Virus record (IMG/VR): IMGVR_UViG_3300045120_000167
Span: 1 to 45,313 of that record
Length of the DNA: 45,313 nucleotides
Source: a virus
Reading direction: 5' to 3' (one strand)
Each line of letters begins with the position of its first letter. Positions within the stretch are counted from its first letter, which is position 1. The notes below the pieces were generated by a model. That model saw nothing but the letters and a program-made list of their open reading frames with translations, was not told the origin of the DNA and did no database searches. This document shows, in pieces, positions 13,833-22,164 of the stretch. Made by a program: the position numbers and the translations under genes.

Positions 13833-14261
13833 ATGCCGCAGCTTTACTGGATAATTCCGCTTGAGGGCGGGCGCGTCGACAACAGCCTTCCTGGCGGCCC
13901 GCCCGATCACATCAGCAACCGGCCGATTTATCATCCGGGTCATCCGGAGCATGGTCTGCCGCCCAATCCGGCGCATATTGGCGGCGGGCCGATCTACCAT
14001 CCTGGGCATCCGAGTCACGGACTTCCCAGTCAGCCCGGCCATCCCGGCAATCGGCCGCCGGGGAGCGGCAATTATCCGAGCGGACAGCCGGTTCCTCCCG
14101 ACGCGATTGATCCGCCCTTGCCGGATGATTTGCCTGAGCCTTACGCCGACAAGGTGATTGTTGCGGTCAAGCGTCCCGGCGTGACGGAGTGGCGTGTGAC
14201 GGCGTATGACGTGGATTCTGGCATCGACAACGCGTTGCCGGAGGCTCCCGAGCCAAAATGA
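13833..14261 (+). CDS. HPGHP-repeat proline-rich protein
   Basis: A 142-aa protein. ATG 13833 is chosen because GAGGAAG lies 3-4 nt upstream, over GTG 13821. The N-terminus PQLYWIIPLEGGRVDNSLPG is followed by two degenerate repeats of about 22 residues, RPIYHPGHPEHGLPPNP and GPIYHPGHPSHGLPSQP, then a P-rich linker and a small C-terminal domain DKVIVAVKRPGVTEWRVTAY. Proteins with this HPGHPxHGLP repeat occur in phages of rhizobia, function unknown. Histidine-rich repeats could bind metal or mediate assembly. Confidence 0.65.
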   Translation: MPQLYWIIPLEGGRVDNSLPGGPPDHISNRPIYHPGHPEHGLPPNPAHIGGGPIYHPGHPSHGLPSQPGHPGNRPPGSGNYPSGQPVPPDAIDPPLPDDLPEPYADKVIVAVKRPGVTEWRVTAYDVDSGIDNALPEAPEPK

Positions 14262-14938
14262 TGAAGCCGCTCGCCATCGATCTTTTCTGCGGTCTTGGCG
14301 GGTGGACGGATGGCTTGCTTGCCGAGGGCTACGATGTCGTTGGGTTTGACATCGAGCGTCATGTCTACGGCGAGCACGCTTATCCGGCGCAATTGGTGTT
14401 GCAGGATGTTACGACGTTGGATGGCGCGCAGTTCAGGGACGCGGCGCTGATCGTCGCCAGTCCTCCCTGTCAGGCGTACAGTTATCGGGCGATGCCATGG
14501 AGTCGGGCGAAGGCGTTGCCGCCTCCTGATAATACGCTGTTCAATGTTTGTTTTCGCATTCAGCGTGAGGCGAGCGAGGCTGCGGGGAGGCGGATTCCGC
14601 TGGTGGTCGAGAACGTGCGCGGAGCGCAGAAGTGGGTTGGGCGGGCGCGGTGGAATTTCGGCAGCTTTTACCTTTGGGGCGATGTGCCGGCGCTGATGCC
14701 GACGAGGTTTGAGAGGGAGGCCGTTAAGGTTGAGTTTCCCAATGAGAAATATCGTTTCATCCACATGAAGGGGGTGAAGCAGGGCGGCGACTGGTTCGCG
14801 GAGGCTCGCAAGGGTGGCGTTGGTGGAACGTCGGCGAGTTTTGGCTCGAAGTCGCCTGCGCGCAAGATGGCTGCGGCGATGATCGCCAAGATCCCGTTGC
14901 CGCTCAGTCGGCATATCGCGGCGGTGTATCGGCCGTGA
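14258..14938 (+). CDS. DNA cytosine-C5 methyltransferase, compact
   Basis: 226 aa with the C5-MTase motifs in order: motif I DLFCGLGGW (residues 8-16), motif IV ASPPCQAYS (68-76, catalytic C72), motif VI VVENV (117-121), and a final motif X-like SRHIAAVYRP. It is shorter than the roughly 300-plus aa of host enzymes because the target-recognition region is reduced. It methylates cytosine in DNA, probably to protect phage DNA from host restriction. ATG 14258 overlaps the previous stop. It has an unusual location inside the late operon. Confidence 0.85.
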   Translation: MMKPLAIDLFCGLGGWTDGLLAEGYDVVGFDIERHVYGEHAYPAQLVLQDVTTLDGAQFRDAALIVASPPCQAYSYRAMPWSRAKALPPPDNTLFNVCFRIQREASEAAGRRIPLVVENVRGAQKWVGRARWNFGSFYLWGDVPALMPTRFEREAVKVEFPNEKYRFIHMKGVKQGGDWFAEARKGGVGGTSASFGSKSPARKMAAAMIAKIPLPLSRHIAAVYRP

Positions 14939-15411
14939 GCGAACGTCTACCCCCGTCTCAGTTGTATCTGTCCAGGGCGGGGGTGGATGTTCTGTCGGAT
15001 CGCGAGGGGTGTAAGCTGACCGCGTATCTCGACACCACGGGCGTACTGACCATTGGCATTGGGCATACGAGCGCCGCGGGGCCGCCCACGGTTTATCAGG
15101 GCATGACGATTACCCTTGAGGCGGCGCACACGATTTTCCGATCCGACAACAGGCGTTTTCGCGCCGAGGCGTTGCCGTTGATTGAGGTTCCTTGTCATCA
15201 GTATGAGTGGGATGCGCTGTGCAGTTTTCTGTTCAATCTTGGGACGACGCAGTTCGCCGGGAGCACCGCCCTTGAGCGGCTGAACGAAGAGAACTATGCT
15301 GGCGTGCCGGAAGCGATGTTGTGGTGGTCAAAGCCGCCCGAGATCATTCCGCGTCGCAAGGGTGAAGCGCATCAATTTGCGACTGGCGAGTATGTGGCGA
15401 GAATCCCATGA
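14935..15411 (+). CDS. Endolysin, GH24 lysozyme (T4/P21-type muramidase)
   Basis: A 158-aa protein from GTG 14935 (GTGA overlap). The catalytic arrangement E24-x8-D33-x5-T39 in REGCKLTAYLDTTGVLTIG matches the spacing E11/D20/T26 of T4 lysozyme. FNLGTTQFAGSTALERLN and the C-terminal RRKGEAHQFATGEY are the other GH24 signatures. It cleaves peptidoglycan between MurNAc and GlcNAc at the end of infection. There is no cleavable signal peptide, so it would need a holin; candidates lie 6-7 kb downstream rather than next to it. Confidence 0.85.
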   Translation: MSERLPPSQLYLSRAGVDVLSDREGCKLTAYLDTTGVLTIGIGHTSAAGPPTVYQGMTITLEAAHTIFRSDNRRFRAEALPLIEVPCHQYEWDALCSFLFNLGTTQFAGSTALERLNEENYAGVPEAMLWWSKPPEIIPRRKGEAHQFATGEYVARIP

Positions 15412-17885
15412 CGATGGAACGCATCTTCGCCCATTTCAAGGACGGGCAAAACCCGCGCGACGCCGCCTACGACCCCAGCGATCCTGAAAGCTACTCGGCC
15501 TACATCAAGGCGATGATGGGCGACGCGCGCGATTACGAGGAGGCGTTTCTCGCGGTCGATCGCAATCACGCTCAGTTGTATTATTACGGCTACGAGCCAT
15601 GGATTGGGCCTTACAATCCCGGCACTCCGGCTGCGGGTGAGGATCCCAACGCCACGTTGGGCGAGATTCTCAACAAGGACAACACCGATCAGCCGAATCG
15701 CAGCAGTTTTGTCAGCACGGACGTCCGCGACGCGGTGATGATGATGCTTCCCTCTCTGGTGCGGTTATTTGGCGCATCGGAGGCTCCTGTAGCGTTGGTT
15801 CCGCGCAATGAGACTGAGGTCGACACGGCGGATCAGGCGACGGATTACGTCAACTACACGTTTTGGAACGACAACCCCGGTTTTCTGATCCTGTATGGGG
15901 CGATAAAGGACGCCTTAACCGTAAAAGCGGGGTTTGTGAAATGGTGGAGCGACACCGAGACGGAGAAGCAGACCAAGACGTTTGAGAACATTGGCGCGGA
16001 TCAGATTCAGATGCTGATCATGGAGGATCCGAGCGCGAAGGTGCTTGATCTTGGTCAGCCGATCCAACAACCGGCGCCTATGCCGCAGATGCAGCCTCCG
16101 CCTGGGCCGCCTGGCGCGATCCCGGGCGTGGGGCCTCCTGGCGGGCAACCACAACCCCCCGGCAGCCCGCCAGGCATGGCTCCTCCTCCTCCGCCGCCGA
16201 TCTACGACAAGGTGGTGATCCAATTCGAGAAGTCGAAACCGCTGATTCGGGTCGCCGGCGTGCCTCCAGAGGAGATGCGGCTCGATCGTTATGCGCGGAC
16301 GTTCAAGGACAGCCGGATCATCGGTCACGAGCGGATTATTCCGGTCGATGAACTGGTGGCGATGGGGTACGACCGCGACGATTGCCTCGAGCATATTCAG
16401 ACGTCGGATAGCGCGTTTACGAGTGAGCCGCAGCTGCGCAATCCTGGCCGGTTCATGGGGACGCGGCTTGGCGACGGGGTGAAATACGGCGAGTGGTACA
16501 TCAAGGCGGACAAGGACGGCGACGGTTTTCCCGAGCTTCGTTACATCTGCACGTTTGGCGAAGAGCGGGAGATTATGAGCGACGAGCCGGCGAACCGGGT
16601 CAAGTTCGCTTTGTTCTCGTGCGATCCGACCAGCCACACCATCATCGGGGAGTCGCTGGCCGACTACACCGAGGACATTCAGCGCATCAAGACCAACATG
16701 ATGCGGGCGATTCTCGACTCGGCGGCGGAGAGCATCAATCCGAAGACGGTGATCAACGAGTTGATGGTCGACGTCGACGACGCGTTGAACGACGATCTTG
16801 GCGCGGTCATCCGCACTCGCGGCGATCCCGGCCAGACGGTGATGTTCACCTCGACGCCGTTCTTGGGCCAGCAGGCTCTGCCGGTGGTGCAGATGCTCAA
16901 CGAGGTTCTGCAGCGGCGCACGGGTCTCTCCGATGCGGCCAAGGGGCTTGATCCGAAGGCTTTGCAGTCGTCGACGATGATTGGGGTCGAGGCGGTGATC
17001 AATGGCGCGCAGGAGCGCACCGAGCTGGTTGCGCGCGTGTTGTGCGAGACCGGGTTCAAGGATTTGTTTGTCGGCCTCTACAACGAGATTTGCGAGAATC
17101 CCAATCAGAAGCGGACGTTGAAGATCCGCGGCAAGTTCGTTCCCTATGACACCGGGACGTTCGACGCTTCGATGGCGGTCGAGGTCAACGCCAATCTCGG
17201 CAAGGGCTCGGACATGACGCGGATGCTGGCTCTGAACCAGATCAAGCAGGATCAGCAGTTGGTGGTCAGTCAATACGGATTGCAGAACCCGGTGGTCGGC
17301 ATTCCGGAGATATTGAACACGATTGGCGACATCATGGCGATCGCCAACATCAAGAATGTTGGGAGGTATTTCAAGACGCCGACGCCGCAGCAGTTGCAGG
17401 CGATCATGGCGCAGCCGAAGACGCCCGATCCGATGGCGATGGCGGCTCAGGCGCAGATGGAGAAGGTTCGTTCCGACACGGCGAAGGCGGTTGGTCAGCA
17501 GCAGCTTGATCGTGAGCGGATGCAGGCCGAGGGCAAGTTCAAATACGATCAGCTGCAGGCCAAGCACCTCTATGAGATGCAGAAGCTTCAGCTTGACGCG
17601 CAGAAGAGCGGCGTCGATCCGTCGCAGATCGAGCGCGAGATGCAGCTCGAGGAGCAGAAGGCGCAGCATGACATGGCGCTCAATCAGCAGAAGATGGCGA
17701 GCGACCAGCAGATTGCGCAGCAGAAGGCCGAGAACGACATGATCGTGTCGAACCAGAAGATGCAAAGCGCGCATCAACTGGGTCTGATGAAGGCGCATTC
17801 GGCGCATCAGATTGGGCAGCAGAAGGTGGCGAGCCAGCATGTGCTGGGCGCTCTGGCGGCGCAGAACGCTCCGAGTGACGAATGA
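15408..17885 (+). CDS. Portal protein
   Basis: An 825-aa protein in the canonical position after terminase and before scaffold and capsid. The N-terminal 200 residues (DRNHAQLYYYGYEPWIGPYN, DVRDAVMMMLPSLVRLFGA) and the core (RIKTNMMRAILDSAAESINP; LPVVQMLNEVLQRRTGLSDA) match podoviral portal proteins of the SU10/P22-like size class. A Pro-rich insertion lies around residues 215-265 and a long Q/M/K-rich coiled coil covers about 655-820, probably the barrel or crown. It forms the dodecameric DNA gate at the unique vertex. ATG 15408 overlaps the endolysin stop. Confidence 0.85.
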   Translation: MTMERIFAHFKDGQNPRDAAYDPSDPESYSAYIKAMMGDARDYEEAFLAVDRNHAQLYYYGYEPWIGPYNPGTPAAGEDPNATLGEILNKDNTDQPNRSSFVSTDVRDAVMMMLPSLVRLFGASEAPVALVPRNETEVDTADQATDYVNYTFWNDNPGFLILYGAIKDALTVKAGFVKWWSDTETEKQTKTFENIGADQIQMLIMEDPSAKVLDLGQPIQQPAPMPQMQPPPGPPGAIPGVGPPGGQPQPPGSPPGMAPPPPPPIYDKVVIQFEKSKPLIRVAGVPPEEMRLDRYARTFKDSRIIGHERIIPVDELVAMGYDRDDCLEHIQTSDSAFTSEPQLRNPGRFMGTRLGDGVKYGEWYIKADKDGDGFPELRYICTFGEEREIMSDEPANRVKFALFSCDPTSHTIIGESLADYTEDIQRIKTNMMRAILDSAAESINPKTVINELMVDVDDALNDDLGAVIRTRGDPGQTVMFTSTPFLGQQALPVVQMLNEVLQRRTGLSDAAKGLDPKALQSSTMIGVEAVINGAQERTELVARVLCETGFKDLFVGLYNEICENPNQKRTLKIRGKFVPYDTGTFDASMAVEVNANLGKGSDMTRMLALNQIKQDQQLVVSQYGLQNPVVGIPEILNTIGDIMAIANIKNVGRYFKTPTPQQLQAIMAQPKTPDPMAMAAQAQMEKVRSDTAKAVGQQQLDRERMQAEGKFKYDQLQAKHLYEMQKLQLDAQKSGVDPSQIEREMQLEEQKAQHDMALNQQKMASDQQIAQQKAENDMIVSNQKMQSAHQLGLMKAHSAHQIGQQKVASQHVLGALAAQNAPSDE

Positions 17886-18130
17886 ACGAGATTCCCAGGA
17901 CCGACGCGCAGATCGTCAGGGAGTTGGCGCGCGACGCCAAGAGCTTGAAGGATGATCGCGCTTTTCGGGCGGCGACGGGATTGCTTGAGAGGCAATGGCG
18001 CGCCGAATGGATGAGTTGTCCGGCGGAGAAGCTGGTTGAGGTGCGGGCCAAGCTGCAGGCGCTTGAGGGCATTTCGCAGATGCTGGATCACTTAATCGCC
18101 AGCGAGAAGCAGAGAGAGCGAAATGGCTGA
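17882..18130 (+). CDS. Small helical protein between portal and scaffold
   Basis: An 82-aa, highly helical protein (NEIPRTDAQIVRELARDAKS, KLQALEGISQMLDHLIASE). It overlaps the portal stop by ATGA and the scaffold start by 8 nt. Genes of this size often sit here in podoviruses as head-assembly accessories; no specific family recognised. Confidence 0.65.
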   Translation: MNEIPRTDAQIVRELARDAKSLKDDRAFRAATGLLERQWRAEWMSCPAEKLVEVRAKLQALEGISQMLDHLIASEKQRERNG

Positions 18131-19208
18131 CGGCGTGGATGAGGTTGCTGGATTTTTCGGTCGGGAGATAGCGCCTTCTGCGCCTCCGGTCGATCAGCGC
18201 GGAAAGATGGTGGAGACGCCGAGTCGGCCTGAGGCGATGTTTCAGGAGCGGCGGATTGAGGGCGACGATAGCGGCGATACGAGCGACGGCGGCGACGACG
18301 ACGGCTACCGCAGGCGTGAGAGAGAGATTGCCGACGGCGACGAATCCGGAACGCGGGGGAAAGCGCCGAAAGACGTCAAACCCGTCATCGATGACGGCGA
18401 GGCGTCCGACGACGATCAGATTGTTGCGCAGTCCGACGATGAGCCCGAGGCTGACGAGGGCGAGAAATATGAGGTCACGGTTGACGGCAAACAGTATGAG
18501 ATAACGCTTGCCGAGGCGTTGCGTGGGTACGTTCGTCAGGCGACGTTTCATCAGCGCGCGACGCAACTCAATCAGGCCAACGCCGAGATCGAGACCAATG
18601 CGGCTCAGTTGCGGCAGGGCTGGGCTGAGTGGAGCAAGGCGCGCGCCGATTACGAGGAGGATCTCGCTCATCTGATTCCGCAGGAGCCGAATTGGGATCA
18701 GGAATTTGCGGTCAATCCGCAGGCTGCGCATGCGACACAGAAGATTTTTGAGACGCTGTATGGCAAATTGGCGCAATCGCGGCAGATGCGGGCGAACCGT
18801 GAATCGGCGGAGGCCCAGGAGACGGATAGACGGATCCAGAAATATGCCGTAGAAGGCTTTACCAAGTTCGTCACGGCTCACTCCAAGTGGATGCCTGACG
18901 AGTCGACGCTGAAGAAGGAAGTCCAGTCGATGCGCCGCACTGCGGCGGACGCTGGATTCAGCGAGTATGAGACGGCGACGGTCTATGATCCGCGCATGCT
19001 CACCGTCCTCTGGTGGGCGAGCCGATTTAGACGAATGACGGCCACCCAGCCGAAGGCTGTCATTCCCGGCAAAGGCAAGACGTTGACCCCCGGCGCAGCT
19101 ACACCCTTAGGGAATGTGCGCAGGAAGGGCTTCGACGACGCACAGCGCAAATTAGCGCAAAGCGGACGTCTCGATGACGCCGCTGAAGTGATTCGCCGTA
19201 TGCTCTAA
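18123..19208 (+). CDS. Capsid scaffolding/head morphogenesis protein
   Basis: A 361-aa protein directly before the capsid gene. Residues 40-110 are very acidic and disordered (runs of D and E), followed by KYEVTVDGKQYEITLAEALR, a motif I associate with phage scaffold proteins, a coiled-coil region (TQLNQANAEIETNAAQLRQG) and a basic C-terminus that would bind capsid subunits. It drives procapsid assembly and is lost on maturation. Confidence 0.8.
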   Translation: MADGVDEVAGFFGREIAPSAPPVDQRGKMVETPSRPEAMFQERRIEGDDSGDTSDGGDDDGYRRREREIADGDESGTRGKAPKDVKPVIDDGEASDDDQIVAQSDDEPEADEGEKYEVTVDGKQYEITLAEALRGYVRQATFHQRATQLNQANAEIETNAAQLRQGWAEWSKARADYEEDLAHLIPQEPNWDQEFAVNPQAAHATQKIFETLYGKLAQSRQMRANRESAEAQETDRRIQKYAVEGFTKFVTAHSKWMPDESTLKKEVQSMRRTAADAGFSEYETATVYDPRMLTVLWWASRFRRMTATQPKAVIPGKGKTLTPGAATPLGNVRRKGFDDAQRKLAQSGRLDDAAEVIRRML

Positions 19209-19220
19209 CCGGGAGTCCCC
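19207..19220. repeat. AACCGGGAGTCCCC element, copy 2 (capsid leader)
   Basis: Identical 14-mer to 11163-11176, here starting in the scaffold stop codon and containing GGGAG, which also serves as the SD of the capsid gene (ATG 19223). Its near-palindrome could let translation or transcription be regulated. Confidence 0.4.
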
Positions 19221-19222
19221 CA

Positions 19223-20239
19223 ATGCCGACAGGAATGGTCGTCAGCGCCTTCACTTCGTACAAGGCGACTGGCAATAGAGAAGATTTGTCCAACGCAATC
19301 TACAACATTGACCCGTTCGATACGCCGGTGATGTCGGCTGTTCGCCGGCGCAATGTCAAAAATCGACGCTTCGATTGGCAGACAGAATACCTGCCGACGG
19401 TTGCGCCGGCGTATCCGACGGCGGGCTATAACGCTCAGTTCGAAGGTTTTCAGCTCACCAATGCGCTGTCGACGCCGACGCTGCGTCCGTTCAATGTGAC
19501 GCAGATTTCCGAGCGCGACGCGACCGTCGCGGGAACCCAGGAAGAGGCCGACGCCGCTGGCAAAGGGAGCGAGATGGCTCACCAGATGGCGATGGTCAGC
19601 AAGGTGCTCAAATCCGATATTGAGGTTGGATTGTGTTCACGCCAGCCCTATGTCGCCGGCGACGACACCACGCCGGTTGCGCGCGTCACTGAGGGGATTG
19701 CGCATTGGCTCGGCCGTGCGACCTTCCCGCCGCGTTTGGGCGGCGGCGCTGGCGGCGCGGTTGGGATTGGGACGATCGCCTCAGGCATCACCAACCCCAC
19801 GGACACCTTTCCTGCGGTTGCGGGCGGCACTCAGGTCAGTCTGACGGAGCAGATGCTCAACGATGCGATGCAGCAGGCTTACAGCAATGGCGCGAGTCCG
19901 TCGCTGCTGGTGGTGCCGCCTGGGCCGCGGCGCACCGTGTCGAGCTTCGTTGGCCGTTCCACCACGCAAGTTTTGGTGGGCAAGACCGAGGTGGTGTCGA
20001 CGGTCGATGTGATCGCGACCGACTTTGGCAGAATCAAGGTTATTCCGTCGCGTTGGCTTGCCGCCGACGTCGGTCTTCTGCTTGATCCGGATTATATCGC
20101 GGTCGCGTTCTTCCGCTCGTTCCGTCAGTATCTGATGGCGAGAGTAGGCGACGCCGAGACGCGCATGATCGTGGTCGAGTGGGGCGTGGAGATGAGAAAT
20201 TCTCTAGCCCACATCCTGCTGAACGGAATCAAGCAGTAA
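19223..20239 (+). CDS. Major capsid protein (DUF5309, SU10-type HK97 fold)
   Basis: A 338-aa protein. The N-terminus TSYKATGNREDLSNAIYNID followed by PFDTPVMSAVRRRNVKNRRF and FDWQTEYLPTV is the signature of the DUF5309/SU10 major capsid family. VVSTVDVIATDFGRIKVIPS and the late VARVGD-like segment (LMARVGDAETRMIVVEWGVE) complete it. It has SD GGGAG and is followed by a strong hairpin, consistent with very high expression. Confidence 0.9.
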   Translation: MPTGMVVSAFTSYKATGNREDLSNAIYNIDPFDTPVMSAVRRRNVKNRRFDWQTEYLPTVAPAYPTAGYNAQFEGFQLTNALSTPTLRPFNVTQISERDATVAGTQEEADAAGKGSEMAHQMAMVSKVLKSDIEVGLCSRQPYVAGDDTTPVARVTEGIAHWLGRATFPPRLGGGAGGAVGIGTIASGITNPTDTFPAVAGGTQVSLTEQMLNDAMQQAYSNGASPSLLVVPPGPRRTVSSFVGRSTTQVLVGKTEVVSTVDVIATDFGRIKVIPSRWLAADVGLLLDPDYIAVAFFRSFRQYLMARVGDAETRMIVVEWGVEMRNSLAHILLNGIKQ

Positions 20240-20245
20240 TTGTGC

Positions 20246-20282
20246 GGGAAGCGGCTCGCCCTGCAGAAGCTCGCCGCTTCCC
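20246..20282 (+). terminator. Long stem-loop after the capsid gene
   Basis: GGGAAGCGGC (20246-20255) and GCCGCTTCCC (20273-20282) form a perfect 10-bp stem with a 17-nt loop, 6 nt after the capsid stop. No T-run follows, so it is probably a partial terminator or an mRNA-stabilising/processing element that sets the capsid apart from downstream genes. The rest of the 20240-20386 gap holds nothing obvious. Confidence 0.55.
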
Positions 20283-20386
20283 CGTGGGTTCTCCGTCGTC
20301 CGTGAAGAGTTACTTTCATCGGTTGGTCCCGACGGGCGACGGGGAAACTACAAGCAAGACATAGTGTTCCGCAAGCGGGGTGGGTG

Positions 20387-20692
20387 ATGGGCGAACAGAA
20401 GCGGCGATATTCGGCTCGCGGCGGGGTTGTTCGGACCATGATTTCCGGCGACCTGGATCCTGGCCAGTTTCATGTGAGGCATGATCAGGATGTTGGTCCG
20501 ATCCTCGACGGCATTGCGCGCGATCGCGAGATCATGCGCAACAACGGCGACAACCGGCTGACCCATCGCATTCCGACGATCATCTATGAGGAACTCCAGC
20601 GGCAGGGCATCGCGGACGATCCTGATCTGTTCAAGGTGTGGCTGAACTCGAGCGACGCCGATCCGTGGCGGATCTGGAAGGGGCGGCTCTGA
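20387..20692 (+). CDS. Virion-associated hypothetical protein
   Basis: A 101-aa protein from ATG 20387 (GTG 20384 is the alternative): MGEQKRRYSARGGVVRTMIS start. Residues 52-101 (NGDNRLTHRIPTIIYEELQR, DLFKVWLNSSDADPWRIWKG) match a small conserved protein that follows the capsid gene in several podoviruses. Role unknown; head completion or decoration is possible. The stop shares a base with the next ATG. Confidence 0.6.
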   Translation: MGEQKRRYSARGGVVRTMISGDLDPGQFHVRHDQDVGPILDGIARDREIMRNNGDNRLTHRIPTIIYEELQRQGIADDPDLFKVWLNSSDADPWRIWKGRL

Positions 20693-21528
20693 TGGCCTTG
20701 ACCAGCCCAGTTTGGATTGTTGGGTATGGCGGCCCGATCGCTGGAGCTACGGCGGTCTGGCTTGCGTCTGGCGACGGCACCGTTCCATCAGCGACTAGGC
20801 TCTACGTTTCCGGAGTTGGCTATGGCGTTCCGACTGGCGGCGCGATGCCGGTTTGGGTTGCCGGTCACGGGAAGTCGCCCCCCGCGGCGATTGGCGCAGT
20901 CCCAGTTTTGTTTGCGGGAACGGGAAGGGGTCCAGCGGCTTCCTCTGTTTGGTCCGCCGACGCCGTCGCGGGCGGTATGGCGCTTTCCAACGGCGGGCTC
21001 AAGGTAACGGCTCCCGTAAGCGGCGCGGTATGGAATTGCGTAAGGTCCACGGTTAGTCATGTCGCCGGAAAGTTTTATATTGAATTTTTACTCAACTCCG
21101 GGGATAATTTTTACGTATCGATGGGATTATCCGATGCGGGGTTTAATCCTGTTGGTGATTTTCTTGGTAATGATCCTTATACATTCGGCGAAAATACCAA
21201 TTTTGGATCGGTATCCAAGGCCGGCTTTAACGGTCTTTCTACAAGCACGCTTAAGGTTAATGCTGTTCCAGGCGACGTTATGAGTATGGCTGTCGACTTC
21301 GACGCCGGCAAGGCTTGGATAGCCTATAATAATGTTTGGTCTGACGCGGGCAGTCCGTCTGCGGGAACGAACCCCCTTATAACCAGCTTCTTCCCAGCCG
21401 TTGTTGGGTTGCCGCTGTTTCCGGCTTTGGGGATGAGGCCGCAAACGCAGACGACGGCCTGGACTCTCCAGCCCACAGCCACCAGCCAGAAATACGCTGC
21501 GCCGGCGGGGTTCGCGCCATGGGGATGA
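20692..21528 (+). CDS. Decoration/host-binding protein with SPRY-like domain
   Basis: A 278-aa protein (MALTSPVWIVGYGGPIAGAT). Residues 1-85 carry three copies of a PVW(I/V)xGxGxxP motif (PVWIVGYGGP, PVWVAGHGKSP, PVLFAGTGRGP). Residues about 110-275 look like a SPRY domain: KFYIEFLLNSGDNFYVSMGL, GDVMSMAVDFDAGKAWIAYN, NPLITSFFPAVVG and LFPALGM. SPRY domains bind protein or sugar partners. The SPRY-coding stretch is visibly AT-richer than its surroundings, suggesting recent acquisition. It could be a capsid decoration or tail adhesin. Confidence 0.65.
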   Translation: MALTSPVWIVGYGGPIAGATAVWLASGDGTVPSATRLYVSGVGYGVPTGGAMPVWVAGHGKSPPAAIGAVPVLFAGTGRGPAASSVWSADAVAGGMALSNGGLKVTAPVSGAVWNCVRSTVSHVAGKFYIEFLLNSGDNFYVSMGLSDAGFNPVGDFLGNDPYTFGENTNFGSVSKAGFNGLSTSTLKVNAVPGDVMSMAVDFDAGKAWIAYNNVWSDAGSPSAGTNPLITSFFPAVVGLPLFPALGMRPQTQTTAWTLQPTATSQKYAAPAGFAPWG

Positions 21529-21538
21529 TCACAGGCAG

Positions 21539-21718
21539 ATGACCCAGCTCGGCATCGAGACGGTCGGGGCGCTCAAAACGAGCCCGCTTCTGCTCGTCGT
21601 CGTCGTGTTGAACGCCGGGATGATTTTTGCGCTGTTGTGGGTCGCCAGCTCACAGCGGGATGAGCGGCAGATGCTAACGAGAATGCTGACTGAGAACTGC
21701 GGAAAGGCGGCCCCGTGA
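21539..21718 (+). CDS. 59-aa single-TM protein, holin or spanin candidate
   Basis: ATG 21539 to the TGA at 21718; MTQLGIETVGALKTSP, then a hydrophobic helix LLLVVVVLNAGMIFALLWVA and a charged C-terminus SSQRDERQMLTRMLTENC. One TM segment with a charged cytoplasmic-type tail fits small phage lysis proteins or a spanin-like subunit. Its stop shares a base with the start of the next membrane protein (TGATG), supporting a paired lysis function. GGCAG is the only weak SD. Confidence 0.5.
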   Translation: MTQLGIETVGALKTSPLLLVVVVLNAGMIFALLWVASSQRDERQMLTRMLTENCGKAAP

Positions 21719-21969
21719 TGTGTGGATTTGGAATCGGCACGATCTTTCAGGTCGCGATATTCGTCATTGTGGTGTTGGTCGTCTTGGCGCTGCTTCGCGC
21801 GCTCTTGGGCGGCTGGTTTGAGAACATCACTAGCGCGCCTTACTGGAACATTATTCAGATCGTCATCGGCGGCGTGGTTGCGATCCTGATCCTGCTGTTC
21901 CTGTGGCGTCTGGCGGAGTGCGCGGGTTTGTTTGGCCGAGTTGGGTTGGCGTCGTTGGGAATGGCTTAG
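21718..21969 (+). CDS. Two-TM membrane protein, holin candidate
   Basis: An 83-aa protein with two hydrophobic helices, VAIFVIVVLVVLALLRALLG and IIQIVIGGVVAILILLFLW, joined by a short polar loop (GGWFENITSAPYWN). The size and two-TM layout match class II holins, which would let the GH24 endolysin reach the peptidoglycan. ATG 21718 overlaps the previous stop (GTG 21715 is an alternative). It is distant from the endolysin gene, so the assignment rests on topology. Confidence 0.5.
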   Translation: MCGFGIGTIFQVAIFVIVVLVVLALLRALLGGWFENITSAPYWNIIQIVIGGVVAILILLFLWRLAECAGLFGRVGLASLGMA

Positions 21970-21978
21970 GAGGAGAGC

Positions 21979-22164
21979 ATGAAGCTGCCGCGCGGAAAGA
22001 CATTCATGCCGAAAGGCAATCCGGCCAAGCGACCTCCCAAGCTGAAGGGAAAGGTGGCCAATGATCTATGGCCGAACCCGGTGCGCAGCGCCGCGGGTCC
22101 GTCACCGACCAAGGACACTCAGGAGCCGCGCGGCAAGGGTCTGACCAGGGGACGTCATCGGTGA
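21979..22164 (+). CDS. Small very basic protein
   Basis: 61 aa, rich in K, R and P (MKLPRGKTFMPKGNPAKRPP; ends GKGLTRGRHR). The SD AGGAGGAGAGC before ATG 21979 is one of the strongest in the window, so it is highly translated. Such basic peptides in late operons may condense DNA or bind RNA/capsid. No family recognised. The stop overlaps the next GTG (GTGA). Confidence 0.65.
   Translation: MKLPRGKTFMPKGNPAKRPPKLKGKVANDLWPNPVRSAAGPSPTKDTQEPRGKGLTRGRHR

Noticed and set aside
15915-17840. 641-aa open frame on the minus strand opposite the portal gene
   Set aside because: Leu/Arg/His-rich with no domain pattern; an antisense shadow of the portal's biased GC-rich codons, without SD or neighbours on that strand.
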